Shown in pieces: positions 8,047 through 17,606 of a DNA stretch of 64,000 nucleotides. Each line of letters opens with the position of its first letter. Position 1 is the first letter of the stretch. The notes under the pieces are model-generated. The model was given only the letters and a program-made list of their open reading frames with translations, ran no database searches and was not told where the DNA came from. Source of the stretch: Rubellimicrobium roseum (lineage in GTDB: Bacteria; Pseudomonadota; Alphaproteobacteria; Rhodobacterales; Rhodobacteraceae); contig NZ_VDFV01000008.1 in NCBI RefSeq assembly GCF_006152145.1, positions 62,001-126,000 on the forward strand, read 5' to 3'. Made by a program: the position numbers and the translations under genes.

Positions 8047-8669
8047 CGCGCGTCCTTGAGGTAGGGCAGCGACTTGCGGAAATAGTCCCAGCCGGTGATC
8101 GCCGTCAGGGCCGCCGCGACCCAGATCAGCAGGAGGCCCAGCCAAGTCGCGAGCCCGGCCCAGGTCGTTCCCGGCGGCAGGCCCACGCGCCCCACCCGCG
8201 GCGGCAGCGGCACGTCGAGCGTAGCGAGCCCCAGCCCCAGGAACAGCACGCCGATGGCCACCATCTGCGCCGTGGTCTTCCACTTCGCAAGCCGCGTGAC
8301 CTTCAGCGTCCCCGGATTGGACCCAAGGTACTCCCGCAGCCCCCCCACGAAGATCTCGCGGAAGACGATCACGGTGGCGGGCAGGATCAGCCAGGGGTTC
8401 ATCCCCGAATAGCCGGTGATGACGAAGATCGCGATCACCACCATGGCCTTGTCTGCGATGGGGTCGAGCATGGCGCCGAAGCGGCTTTCCTGCTTCCAGA
8501 GCCGCGCGAGGTGCCCGTCGAACCAGTCGGTGACCGCCGCGCCCACGAAAAGCGTCAGCGCCAGGAAATCCGCCCAGGGCCGCGAGAAGTAGAGGAACAT
8601 GATCGGGACCCCCGGCGCCGCACAGAGCCGCAGGACGGTCAGGATGTTCGGGATGGTCCAGACGATCAT
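8043..8669 (-). CDS. pgsA: CDP-diacylglycerol-glycerol-3-phosphate 3-phosphatidyltransferase
   Basis: A 208-residue membrane enzyme making phosphatidylglycerol-phosphate from CDP-diacylglycerol and glycerol-3-phosphate. The CDP-alcohol phosphotransferase signature D-x2-D-G-x2-A-R-x8-G-x3-D-x3-D is present as DWFDGHLARLWKQESRFGAMLDPIAD (about 52-77, split here by spacing only). Four or five hydrophobic helices follow. I start at MIVWTIPNILTV, which aligns with family N-termini; an ATG 9 nt upstream (8678) is equally possible. The gene follows uvrC by about 230 nt and overlaps moaD. Confidence 0.94.
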   Translation of the reverse strand: MIVWTIPNILTVLRLCAAPGVPIMFLYFSRPWADFLALTLFVGAAVTDWFDGHLARLWKQESRFGAMLDPIADKAMVVIAIFVITGYSGMNPWLILPATVIVFREIFVGGLREYLGSNPGTLKVTRLAKWKTTAQMVAIGVLFLGLGLATLDVPLPPRVGRVGLPPGTTWAGLATWLGLLLIWVAAALTAITGWDYFRKSLPYLKDAR

Positions 8670-8901
8670 GCCCCTCATGTAGCCGCTCGGCCCGGGCGGG
8701 GGAAGGCATGGGGCGGAGATCGGGGCGCAAGGCCGCAGGAGCGTTTCCCGCAACCCTCAGGTCCGGGGCCGGACGAGGATGCCGGGGGCGCCTCGCGCCG
8801 CCGCTCCTGTTCCTCCCGGCCCCTCGCGGGCGCCGGGGGCCGACGTCGCTCGAAACCACCCCCGGCTGCTTCGTCCCCGCCCTTCCGGCGGGGACCGTTC
8901 C

Positions 8902-10785
8902 TCAGCCCTTCTCGTGGAAATACCCGTAGATCGCCTCTGCGAGCTGGTCCGACACCCCCGGCACCGCCTTGAGATCCACGAGCGCCGCGCGGGACACGGC
9001 CTTGGCGCTGCCGAAATGCTGGAGCAGCGCCCGCTTGCGCGTCGCCCCCACGCCGGGAATCTCGTCGAGAGGGTTCGCCAGCAGGCTCTTCGCGCGCTTG
9101 GCCCGGTGCGTGCCGATCGCGAATCGGTGCGCCTCGTCCCGCAGGCGCTGGACGAAGTAGAGCACGGGATCGTTGTGGGGCAGCGCGAAGGGGCGCGACG
9201 ACAGGGGCCGCCAGAACTCCTCCTTGCCCATGTCGCGGTCAATGCCCTTGGCGACGCCCAGCATCGGGATGTCGTGGACGCCATGCTCGGCCATGATCTC
9301 GTAGGCCGCCGACACCTGCCCCTGCCCGCCGTCGATCAGCAGCAGGTCCGGCCAGGCCGGGCTCTCGCGGTCGGGGTCCTCCTTGAGGAGCCGCGTGAAG
9401 CGCCGGGTCAGCACCTCCTTCATCATGCCGAAGTCGTCGCCGGGCTTGGCGGTCTCGATGTTGAACTTGCGGTACTGTCCCTTCTCGAAGCCGTTCGGCC
9501 CCGAGACGATGAAGGCCCCGACCGCGTTCGTGCCCATGATGTGCGAATTGTCGTACACCTCGATCCGGCGCGGGGGGCTGGGCAGCTCGAACTTCTCGGC
9601 CAGGCCGTCCAGCAGCTTCGCCTGGGCGGCCGACTCGCTCATCCGGCGCGCCAGCGATTCGCGGGCGTTGCGCAGGGCGCCCTCGACCAGCTCGGCCTTC
9701 TCGCCCCGCTGCGGCACGGCGATGTCGACCCGCCGCTTCGCCTTCTCGGACAGGGCCGCCATCAGCACCTCGGGCTCGTCCACGCCGTTCGACACCAGCA
9801 CCAGCGGCGGCGGGTCGCGGTCCGAGTAGAACTGCCCCAGGAAGGCCTGCATGACCTCGCCCGCGTCGTCGTCGCCAGCGAGCCGGGGATAGAAGTCGTG
9901 GTTGCCCCAGTTCTGGTGGGCGCGGATGAAGAAGACCTGCACGCAGGCCTGCCCCCCCTCCATGTGGAGCGCGACGATGTCGGCCTCGTTGACCGTCCGC
10001 GGGTTGATCCCCTGCGCGGTCTGCACCTGCGTCAGCGCCTTGATCCGGTCCCGCAGGGCGGCCGCGCGCTCGAACTCCATCGCCTCGGCGGCCTCGTTCA
10101 TCTGACGCGCGAGCGTCTCCTGCACCTTGGTCGTCTTGCCCGACAGGAACCGCGCGGCATCGAAGACCTGGTCCGCGTAGTCGTCCTCGGAGATGAGCCC
10201 AACGCAGGGCCCGCTGCACCGCTTGATCTGGTGCAGCAGGCAAGGCCGCGTCCGGCTGGAGAACACCGCATCCGTGCAGCTCCGCAGCAGGAACGCCTTC
10301 TGGAGCTGGTTCAGCGTCCGGTTCACCGCCCCGGCGCTGGCGAAGGGCCCGAAGTAGTCGCCCTTGTCGGTCCGCGCGCCTCGGTGCTTGCGGATCTGCG
10401 GGAACTTGTGCGCGCTGACGATGATGTTCGGGAACGACTTGTCGTCGCGCAGCAGCACGTTGTAGCGCGGCTTGAGCTGCTTGATGAGGTTCTGCTCCAG
10501 CAGCAGCGCCTCGGTCTCGGTCCGCGTCGTCAGGAACATCATCGACGCGGTCTCGCGGATCATCCGGGCGATGCGGTGCGAATGCCCCGACGGCCGCGCG
10601 TAGTTCGACACCCGCGCCTTCAGGTTCTTCGCCTTGCCGACGTAGAGAACGCGGTTCTGCTCGTCGAGCATCCGGTAGACGCCCGGAGAGCTGTCGAGCT
10701 GGCGCAGGTAGGCCGCGATGCGCTCGTGCCCGCGCAGCTCGGGTTCGGGGCTTTCGGGCGTCGGAGGAAGGAGGTCGTCGGGCAT
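8902..10785 (-). CDS. uvrC: excinuclease ABC subunit C
   Basis: A 627-residue nuclease that makes both incisions in UvrABC nucleotide excision repair. It shows the GIY-YIG domain ([13 protein letters not shown] then [14 protein letters not shown], about 30-60), a Cys cluster [18 protein letters not shown], a UVR domain around residues 200-240 (UvrB contact), the RNase H-like endonuclease half with [10 protein letters not shown] and [10 protein letters not shown], and C-terminal helix-hairpin-helix motifs ([26 protein letters not shown]). The start MPDDLLPP is chosen because the longer frame upstream reads through a non-coding DnaA-box-rich spacer. Confidence 0.96.
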   Translation of the reverse strand: MPDDLLPPTPESPEPELRGHERIAAYLRQLDSSPGVYRMLDEQNRVLYVGKAKNLKARVSNYARPSGHSHRIARMIRETASMMFLTTRTETEALLLEQNLIKQLKPRYNVLLRDDKSFPNIIVSAHKFPQIRKHRGARTDKGDYFGPFASAGAVNRTLNQLQKAFLLRSCTDAVFSSRTRPCLLHQIKRCSGPCVGLISEDDYADQVFDAARFLSGKTTKVQETLARQMNEAAEAMEFERAAALRDRIKALTQVQTAQGINPRTVNEADIVALHMEGGQACVQVFFIRAHQNWGNHDFYPRLAGDDDAGEVMQAFLGQFYSDRDPPPLVLVSNGVDEPEVLMAALSEKAKRRVDIAVPQRGEKAELVEGALRNARESLARRMSESAAQAKLLDGLAEKFELPSPPRRIEVYDNSHIMGTNAVGAFIVSGPNGFEKGQYRKFNIETAKPGDDFGMMKEVLTRRFTRLLKEDPDRESPAWPDLLLIDGGQGQVSAAYEIMAEHGVHDIPMLGVAKGIDRDMGKEEFWRPLSSRPFALPHNDPVLYFVQRLRDEAHRFAIGTHRAKRAKSLLANPLDEIPGVGATRKRALLQHFGSAKAVSRAALVDLKAVPGVSDQLAEAIYGYFHEKG

Positions 10786-11043
10786 GGGGATATCGCGTGC
10801 TGGGCAGGGCAATCTAGCGCGCCGGCTGGGGAAGGAACAACCCGGGCCTGTGGATAAGTCCGGGGACGAACGACGGATGGAAAAATCGGGACCCTGGGGA
10901 CAAGCCCGGGCGCCGGGGCCGCTTATCCTCAGGATAACCCATTCACCTTGATACATAATTCCGAACGGCAACCACCCGCCGCCGCCTCCCCCGAGTCCCC
11001 CACAGGCCCCGGTGGAGAACCTGTGGACAACCGGGGATAACCT
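10786..11043. other. 258-bp spacer with clustered DnaA-box-like sites
   Basis: Perfect box TTATCCACA is present in reverse at 10849-10857, and perfect TTGTCCACA in reverse at 11022-11030. One-mismatch boxes lie at 10895-10903 (TGGGGACAA) and 10923-10931 (TTATCCTCA), the latter inside TTATCC-TCA-GGATAA. Around 10940-10965 the DNA is locally AT-richer. The spacer separates the uvrC start from the SDR stop, so it must also hold a uvrC promoter, which I cannot place confidently. Confidence 0.55.
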
Positions 11044-11820
11044 TCAGCCGCGCCCAATGATGTCGGGAGTTTTCCACCCCAGGTGCTGCCCGCCGTCCAC
11101 GCAGATCATCTCGCCCGTGACTGCCTTGGCGTCGAGCAGATAACCCAGCGCCGCCACGATATCCTCGGGGTCCGACCCACGCTGCAGGACGGTTCCGGCG
11201 CGCTGGCGGGCGAAGTGGTCCTCGGTCTGGCGGTGGCCCCGGATCGTGGGCCCCGGCCCGATGGCGTTGACGCGCACCCGTGGCGCCAGCGCCTGGGCCG
11301 CCGTCTGCGTCAGGGTCCAGAGCCCCGCCTTGGCCAAGGTGTAGGTCATGAACTCCGGGGTCAGCTTGCGCACCCGCTGGTCGACCATGTTGACCACCAG
11401 CGCCTGCGCCACCGGTTCGCCCCGTGCATCCGGCACCGGGTCCGGGACCTGCGCCGCGAAGGCCTGGATCAGCAGGAAGGGCGCGCGCAGGTTCGAGCCG
11501 ATGTGCCGGTCCCAGCTTTCGCGCGTGGCGGTGGACAGGTTGTCGTACTCGAAGATCGAGGCGTTGTTGACCAGCACCGTCACCGGCCCGCCCAGCGCCT
11601 CGGTCGCCTCCGGCAACAAGGCCGTCACTTGCTCCTCGTCGAGAAGATCCGCCCCCAGCGCCACGGCGCGCCGGCCCAGGGCCTCGATCTCGCGGACCAC
11701 ACCCTGCGCCTCGGCCTCGGACGTGTTGTAGTGGACGGCCACGTCGTGCCCCCGCTCGGCCAGCCGCAGCGCCATGGCGCGCCCCAGCCGCGCCGCGCCT
11801 CCGGTAACGAGCGCCCTCAC
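11044..11820 (-). CDS. short-chain dehydrogenase, FolM/pteridine-reductase-like
   Basis: A 258-residue SDR with a GTG start overlapping the upstream stop (GTGA). The nucleotide-binding TGGAARLG is at residues 6-13, HYNTSEAEA follows strand 2 (a basic/His residue there suggests NADPH), then NNAS, and the YxxxK pair in MTYTLAKAGLW. The region VNAIGPGPTIRGHRQTEDHF is typical of pteridine reductase/FolM-like SDRs. These reduce dihydropterins, but the substrate is inference. It closes the operon that begins with the S49 peptidase. Confidence 0.82.
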   Translation of the reverse strand: MRALVTGGAARLGRAMALRLAERGHDVAVHYNTSEAEAQGVVREIEALGRRAVALGADLLDEEQVTALLPEATEALGGPVTVLVNNASIFEYDNLSTATRESWDRHIGSNLRAPFLLIQAFAAQVPDPVPDARGEPVAQALVVNMVDQRVRKLTPEFMTYTLAKAGLWTLTQTAAQALAPRVRVNAIGPGPTIRGHRQTEDHFARQRAGTVLQRGSDPEDIVAALGYLLDAKAVTGEMICVDGGQHLGWKTPDIIGRG

Positions 11821-11984
11821 GCCCGCCCGCAGGGGCAGGACCCCTTCCCGATCCGGGGTCGCCCGCAGGACGGGCAGAAGGCCTCGCGCTTCGGGCCCGG
11901 CAGGCGCAGGCGGCCCAGCAGCCCGCCGACCCAGGCGATCACCGCCATGGCGCAAAGGAACAGGATGACGGCCTTGACCAGCAT
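11817..11984 (-). CDS. micro-protein with one membrane helix and a zinc ribbon
   Basis: A 55-residue protein starting MLVKAVILF. Residues 3-25 form one transmembrane helix; the C-terminal half carries CPSCG and CPCG, a four-Cys zinc-ribbon-like set, in a basic context. It lies 1 nt after the S49 peptidase stop and overlaps the SDR GTG start, so the three genes are tightly coupled. Its role is unknown; tethering a zinc knuckle to the inner membrane face is what the layout shows. Confidence 0.72.
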   Translation of the reverse strand: MLVKAVILFLCAMAVIAWVGGLLGRLRLPGPKREAFCPSCGRPRIGKGSCPCGRA

Positions 11985-11985
11985 C

Positions 11986-12789
11986 TCAGAGCCCGAAGCG
12001 GGCAAAGGCGGCCCGCTCCTCCAGCACCGCGACGGCGTCCTCGGCCAAGGCGAGGCCGAAGCGCGACAGGAAGGGCCGGCGCATCCCGTAGCGCCGGAAG
12101 CGCACCTTCTCGCCGAAGCGGGCCCGGAGCGTGGGGGCCAGATGCCCGATCCCGTCCGCGAGGCCCTGCGTCACGGCATTCTGCCCGATCCAGACCTCAC
12201 CCGTGAACAGGTCGGGGTTGTCCGCGAGCTTCGTCCCCCGCCGGGACCGCACATGGGCGATGAATACGTCATGAAGCTGCGAAAGCCAGCCGTTCAGGCG
12301 CTCCACGTCCTCGGGCCGTTCGGGCCGGAAGGGGTCGAGGAGCGACTTCGACCGCCCCGCCGTGTGCACCCGCCGCTCGACCCCCACCCGGGCGATCAGG
12401 TCCTGGAAGCCGAACCCCGCCGAGATGACGCCGATGGAGCCCACCAGGGAGCCCGGATCGCAGTAGATCTCGTCCGCCGCCGTGGCGAGCCAGTAGCCGC
12501 CTGAGGCCGCCACGTCCTCGACGAAGGCCAGCACCGGCACCCGCTTCTCGACCGAGAGTCGTCGGATGCGCGCCGCGATCAGCGAGGACTGGACAGGCGA
12601 GCCCCCGGGCGAGTTGATCTGGAGAGCCACGGCCGCAGGCCTGCCGCGGAAGGCCGCCTCGATCGCTGGGGCCAGGGCCTGGTCGGTCAGCGACCGCGCG
12701 CCGCCCGTGCCGATCGGGCCCTGCAGGCGGATCACCGCCACGGTGGGATGCCGCGAGCGGAAACGGAGAAGATCGGGAAGGTTCACCAT
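11986..12789 (-). CDS. S49 family peptidase (SppA/SohB-like)
   Basis: A 267-residue serine protease of the ClpP/crotonase fold. It carries the QINSPGGSPVQS oxyanion/strand region, the nucleophile Ser in VAASGGYWLATAADEIY (about 110), and the general-base Lys in AGRSKSLLDPF (about 165). SppA-type enzymes degrade cleaved signal peptides or membrane fragments. There is no clear N-terminal transmembrane helix, unlike full-length SppA, so it may be peripheral or work with the adjacent membrane micro-protein. ATG at 12789 is used; a GTG 9 nt upstream is possible. Confidence 0.9.
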   Translation of the reverse strand: MVNLPDLLRFRSRHPTVAVIRLQGPIGTGGARSLTDQALAPAIEAAFRGRPAAVALQINSPGGSPVQSSLIAARIRRLSVEKRVPVLAFVEDVAASGGYWLATAADEIYCDPGSLVGSIGVISAGFGFQDLIARVGVERRVHTAGRSKSLLDPFRPERPEDVERLNGWLSQLHDVFIAHVRSRRGTKLADNPDLFTGEVWIGQNAVTQGLADGIGHLAPTLRARFGEKVRFRRYGMRRPFLSRFGLALAEDAVAVLEERAAFARFGL

Positions 12790-12827
12790 GCTGCGCACCT
12801 ATGTCCCGGCCCGCTCCCCCGCAAGGC

Positions 12828-13585
<758 letters not shown>

Positions 13586-13589
<4 letters not shown>

Positions 13590-14527
13590 TCGGCGGCCTC
13601 CCGTTGGTCATCGTTCACGAGGCCCACGAAGATGTCCTCGAGCGAGGACGCCTCGGTGTCGAGGTCGGCGACGGCAATCCCGGCCTCCGAGAGCGCGGCC
13701 AGAAGCGTGGCGATGCCGGTCCGCTCGGCCTTGGTGTCGTAGGTGTAGATCAGACGGCGCCCGCCGTCCTCCAGCGCAAGCCCGAAGGCCGCGAGCCCCG
13801 AGGGAATGGCCGCCAGCGGCTGCTGAAGATCGATCTTCAGCACCTTCTGCCCCATCCGCCGCATCAGACTGTCCTTGTCCTCCACGAGGAGGATGCGGCC
13901 CTTGGAGATCACCGCCACGCGGTCGGCGATGGCCTCGGCTTCCTCGATGTAGTGGGTGGTCAGGATGATGGTGACGCCCTCGCGCCGCAGCTCTCCCACG
14001 ACCCGCCACATGTCGCGGCGGAGCTCCACGTCGACGCCCGCCGAAGGCTCGTCGAGGAACAGCACGCGCGGCTCGTGGCTCAGGGCCTTGGCGATCAGCA
14101 CCCGGCGCTTCATGCCGCCCGACAGCTCGGTGACCTTGCTGTCCTTCTTGTCCCAAAGCGAGAGCTGCCGCAGCACCTTCTCGACATGGGCATCGTTCCG
14201 GGGCAGCCCGAAGAGCCCGCGCGAGAAGCGGACGGTGTTCCACACCTTCTCGAAGGGTTCGAGGTTAATCTCCTGCGGCACGAGGCCGATCAGGGTCCGC
14301 GCCGCGCGCCAGTCGCGTGCGATGTCGTGGCCCGCGACGGTGGCGGTGCCTCCGGTGATCCGCGCGATCCCGCAGATGGCCGAGATCAGCGTGGTCTTGC
14401 CAGCGCCGTTCGGCCCCAGGAGCGCGAGGATCTCGCCCTCCGCGATGTCGAGCGACACGCCCTTCAGCGCCTCGAAGCCGTTGTCGTAGCTCTTGCGGAT
14501 ATCGCGGATGCTCAGGATCGGCGCCAT
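13586..14527 (-). CDS. ABC transporter ATP-binding protein (CcmA/NatA type)
   Basis: A 313-residue ATPase with Walker [10 protein letters not shown] (about 38-46), Q-loop VPQEINLE, signature LSGGMKRRV (about 136-144), Walker [13 protein letters not shown] and the switch His in [10 protein letters not shown]. The C-terminal 80 residues are the extension found in drug/antibiotic exporter ATPases. The start MAPILSIRD fits; the longer frame continues into untranslated DNA toward aroC. Pairs with the overlapping ABC-2 permease. Confidence 0.95.
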
Positions 14528-14690
14528 CGTCCCCTCCCCAGGCCAGTGCGCCGGTGTGGTAGCGTGGCCGCGCGCGACGGGGAACCCCCTTCCTGTGCCG
14601 CCAGTCCCCAGTCGCGGACGGAGCCCAAGGCGGGCTTCCGGGTTCCCGAGCCTTGGGGTAAGGGCTCCGGGACCCACGGAGTCCCGCCGC

Positions 14691-15794
14691 ATGAGCCTCA
14701 ACAGTTTCGGCCACCTGTTCCGCTTCACGACCTGGGGCGAATCCCATGGGCCCGCGCTGGGAGCCGTGGTGGACGGCTGCCCTCCCGGCGTGCCGCTGTC
14801 CGAGGCGCTGATCCAGCCCTGGCTCGACAAGCGGCGGCCCGGCCAGAACCGCAACACGACCCAGCGGCAGGAGCCCGACGCCGTGCGCATCCTGTCGGGC
14901 GTATTCGAGGGCGTGACCACCGGCACCTCGATCAGCCTCCTGATCGAGAACACCGACCAGCGCTCCAAGGACTACGGCGACATCGCCCAGACCTTCCGGC
15001 CCGGCCACGCCGACCTGACCTACCATCTGAAGTACGGGGTGCGCGACTACCGGGGCGGCGGCCGCTCCTCGGCGCGCGAGACGGCGGCGCGGGTGGCGGC
15101 CGGCGGGGTGGCGCGGCAGGTGCTGGCGGCCCTGGCGCCGACCGTCCGAATCACCGGCTACATGGTCCAGATGGGCGAGAAGAGGATCGACGGCTCGCGC
15201 TTCGACTGGGCCGAGATCACGCGCAACGACTTCTGGTGCCCCGATCCGGTCGCCGCCGCCGAGTGGGAAGACTATCTCGCGTGGCTGCGCAAGGACGACC
15301 ACAATTCGGTGGGGGCGATGATCGAGGTGGTGGCCGAGGGCGTGCCGCCGGGCCTCGGCGCGCCGATCTACGGCAAGCTCGACTCGGACCTCGCCTCGGC
15401 GATGATGTCCATCAACGCGGTGAAGGGCGTGGAGATCGGAGAGGGCATGGCCGCAGCGGCTCTGACGGGACGTGACAACGCCGACGAGATCTTCTGGGAG
15501 AATGGCCGGGTCGGTTATGGCTCCAACCACGCGGGTGGGATTCTCGGGGGCATCTCGACCGGGCAGCCGATCACAGTGCGCTTCGCCGTGAAGCCCACGT
15601 CTTCGATCCTGTCGCCGCGGCGTTCGATCCGCCTGGACGGCACGCCGGCCGAGGTCGTCACCAAGGGCCGCCACGACCCTTGCGTGGGCATCCGCGCGGT
15701 CCCGGTGGGCGAGGCGATGATGGCCTTGGTGCTGGCGGACCACCTGCTCCTCGACCGCGGCCAGACGGGCGGAGTCCGGGGCCGCATCGGCTAG
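14691..15794 (+). CDS. aroC: chorismate synthase
   Basis: A 367-residue FMN-dependent enzyme converting 5-enolpyruvylshikimate-3-phosphate to chorismate, the last shared step to aromatic amino acids. The three signatures are visible: [18 protein letters not shown] (about 17-34), the [17 protein letters not shown] stretch (about 124-140), and [17 protein letters not shown] near the C-terminus. The stop overlaps the convergent WYL gene: the shared CTAG at 15791-15794 supplies a TAG to each strand. Confidence 0.97.
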   Translation: MSLNSFGHLFRFTTWGESHGPALGAVVDGCPPGVPLSEALIQPWLDKRRPGQNRNTTQRQEPDAVRILSGVFEGVTTGTSISLLIENTDQRSKDYGDIAQTFRPGHADLTYHLKYGVRDYRGGGRSSARETAARVAAGGVARQVLAALAPTVRITGYMVQMGEKRIDGSRFDWAEITRNDFWCPDPVAAAEWEDYLAWLRKDDHNSVGAMIEVVAEGVPPGLGAPIYGKLDSDLASAMMSINAVKGVEIGEGMAAAALTGRDNADEIFWENGRVGYGSNHAGGILGGISTGQPITVRFAVKPTSSILSPRRSIRLDGTPAEVVTKGRHDPCVGIRAVPVGEAMMALVLADHLLLDRGQTGGVRGRIG

Positions 15795-16468
15795 CGCAGG
15801 CTGGCCACGTAGTCGCGCAGGAGGGCCGCCCGGCGGGGGCGGAAGCTATCCTCCGTGGCGCGCGCCTCTTCGATCCGGTCCAGCCGGAACCGGCGGAAGT
15901 CTTCGCGCAGGCAGCACCAGGCCACCATCAGCAGGACCTCGTCGAGAAAGGCCACGGCCAGGGGCCAGACCCGGCGCCGGGTGATCCGTCCGTCCTCGTC
16001 CCGATAGGCAAGGTCGACAGCCCGCTCCTCCCACGCGGCCTCGCGCAGGACCGAGAGCACCGCCTGCGGGACCACGCGTGGACGGTGGCGGTAGACGCGC
16101 AGCACTGCATGAGCGGCCTCGCGAGCCTGCCGTTCAGGTAGGCGGGCGATGACCTTGGCCGCGACCGACTCGGCCGCCTGCGCCAGATCCGCGTCGCCGG
16201 ACTGGCGCACCTCGCCCAAGCCCAGGAGCAGCGCCTCGATCTCCAGTCGCGTGAAGCTCTGCGGGGGCAGCGCCGGGTCTTCCTCCAGCACGTAGCCGTA
16301 ACCCGCGGCGCCCTCGATCCTCGCTCCGGCGGCCCGAAGCGCGACGATGTCACGGTAGACCTGTCGGGGCGAGACCTCGGTCGCCTCGGCGAGCCGCGCA
16401 GCCGTCACGGGCGCGGACAGGCTGCGGAGCGCATGGAGGAGACGGAACAGGCGGTCGCTGCGGGACAT
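15791..16468 (-). CDS. WYL-domain transcriptional regulator (YafY-like)
   Basis: A 225-residue regulator with an N-terminal DeoR-type winged helix (residues 1-60, [20 protein letters not shown] as recognition region). The following WYL-type ligand domain has [39 protein letters not shown] and the FRLDRIEEA end. WYL domains sense small ligands, often nucleotides. It is divergent from the adjacent GST gene with 77 nt between starts, so the GST is a likely target. Confidence 0.9.
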   Translation of the reverse strand: MSRSDRLFRLLHALRSLSAPVTAARLAEATEVSPRQVYRDIVALRAAGARIEGAAGYGYVLEEDPALPPQSFTRLEIEALLLGLGEVRQSGDADLAQAAESVAAKVIARLPERQAREAAHAVLRVYRHRPRVVPQAVLSVLREAAWEERAVDLAYRDEDGRITRRRVWPLAVAFLDEVLLMVAWCCLREDFRRFRLDRIEEARATEDSFRPRRAALLRDYVASLR

Positions 16469-16545
16469 GGTCCTCCTGACAGCTTCTGTCAGCACCCCTG
16501 GAGCATAACAGAGGCACACCGGACCACAACCACGGGAGACGCCCG

Positions 16546-17154
16546 ATGCTGACCTTCTACCACGCCCCGATGACCCGCTCGACGCGGGTGCTGACCCTGA
16601 TCGCGGCCATGGACATCTTCGACTGGATCGAGATCCGCGAGGTGACGGTGCCGCGTCTCGACGGCACCGGGCGCCGTGATCCAGCCAACCCTCATCCCGA
16701 GGGCAAGGTGCCCCTCCTCGTTCATGACGAGGTTCCCATCCGGGAGAGCGCCGCGATCCTGCTCTATCTCACTGACCTCTTCCCCCATGCCGGGCTTGGC
16801 GTGCCGGTCGGGCATCCCCTGCGGGGAGCTTACCTGTCTTGGCTGGCCTGGTATGCCGGAGTCATGGAACCCGCGCTGATTCATGAGGCGGCGGGGCTCT
16901 CGCATCCCTACCTGACCGCGACCTTCCGGGGGCCGACCGAGATCCGGGACCGGTTGTCCGCCGCTCTCGTCAGCAGCAACTGGCTGGTGGGCGACCGCTA
17001 CACGGCAGCGGACCTGCTCGTGTCCTCACCCTTTCTGTGGTTCGGGAATCTGGACCCGGGCTGCGACCGCGTCCGCGGCTGGGTCGCACGGTGCGCGGCG
17101 CACCCGGCGCGGCTCAAGGCGCTGGAGATAGACGACCGGACGCGGGCCGCCTGA
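16546..17154 (+). CDS. glutathione S-transferase family protein
   Basis: A 202-residue protein with an N-terminal thioredoxin-like domain (LTFYHAPMTRSTRV, Ser/Thr at the usual active-site position; cis-Pro in GKVPLLV, then the glutathione gamma-glutamyl contact RESAAILLYL) and a C-terminal helical domain. Probable role is glutathione conjugation or reduction. Divergent from the WYL regulator that may control it. Confidence 0.9.
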   Translation: MLTFYHAPMTRSTRVLTLIAAMDIFDWIEIREVTVPRLDGTGRRDPANPHPEGKVPLLVHDEVPIRESAAILLYLTDLFPHAGLGVPVGHPLRGAYLSWLAWYAGVMEPALIHEAAGLSHPYLTATFRGPTEIRDRLSAALVSSNWLVGDRYTAADLLVSSPFLWFGNLDPGCDRVRGWVARCAAHPARLKALEIDDRTRAA

Positions 17155-17174
17155 CCTTGGCTCCGGGCCGAGGT

Positions 17175-17201
17175 GGGGCGCCGCCGATCCGGCAGCGCCC
17201 C
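17175..17201. terminator. bidirectional terminator-like hairpin between GST and HU genes
   Basis: GGGGCGC, one mismatch, GCCG, an ATC loop, CGGC, GCGCCCC: a near-perfect 11-bp stem in the 54-nt gap between two convergent genes. No T-run on either side, so an intrinsic terminator is plausible but not typical. Confidence 0.5.
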
Positions 17202-17208
17202 CACGCGC

Positions 17209-17496
17209 TCAGGCGTTGATGCTGTCCTTGAGGGCCTTGGCGATCGTGACCTTCACGACCTTGTCCGACTCCTTCTTGATCTGCTCGCCCGTGGACGGGT
17301 TGCGGACCATGCGCTCGGGCCGCTCGCGGCAGTAGATCTTGCCCACGCCGGGCAGCGTCACGGCGCCACCTTCCGAGACGGTCTTGGTGATGATGCCGGT
17401 CAGCGCATCGAGCAGCGCGCTCGCAGCCTTCTTGTCCGTGTTCGTTTCATCGGCCAGGGCGGCGACGAGCTGCGCCTTGGTCATCTGGTTGGCCAT
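17209..17496 (-). CDS. HU-family DNA-binding protein
   Basis: A 95-residue nucleoid protein. The helical dimerisation part (MTKAQLVAALADETNTDKKAA) is followed by the beta-arm region LPGVGKIYCRERPERMVRNPSTGEQI and the basic C-terminal KVTIAKALKD. The arm carries the conserved RNPSTG that inserts into the DNA minor groove. A Cys in the arm (about residue 56) is uncommon. The monocistronic gene is convergent with the GST. Confidence 0.95.
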   Translation of the reverse strand: MANQMTKAQLVAALADETNTDKKAASALLDALTGIITKTVSEGGAVTLPGVGKIYCRERPERMVRNPSTGEQIKKESDKVVKVTIAKALKDSINA

Positions 17497-17606
17497 CGTT
17501 AACTCTCCTGTTTGGCAGCCCTGTGGGGTGGATCAATCCCATGCTGCACAGCCATTCCTTGGACTTGTCCAGCAAAAAGCGTCGTTTCTTGAGGAAACGA
17601 ACCGAT

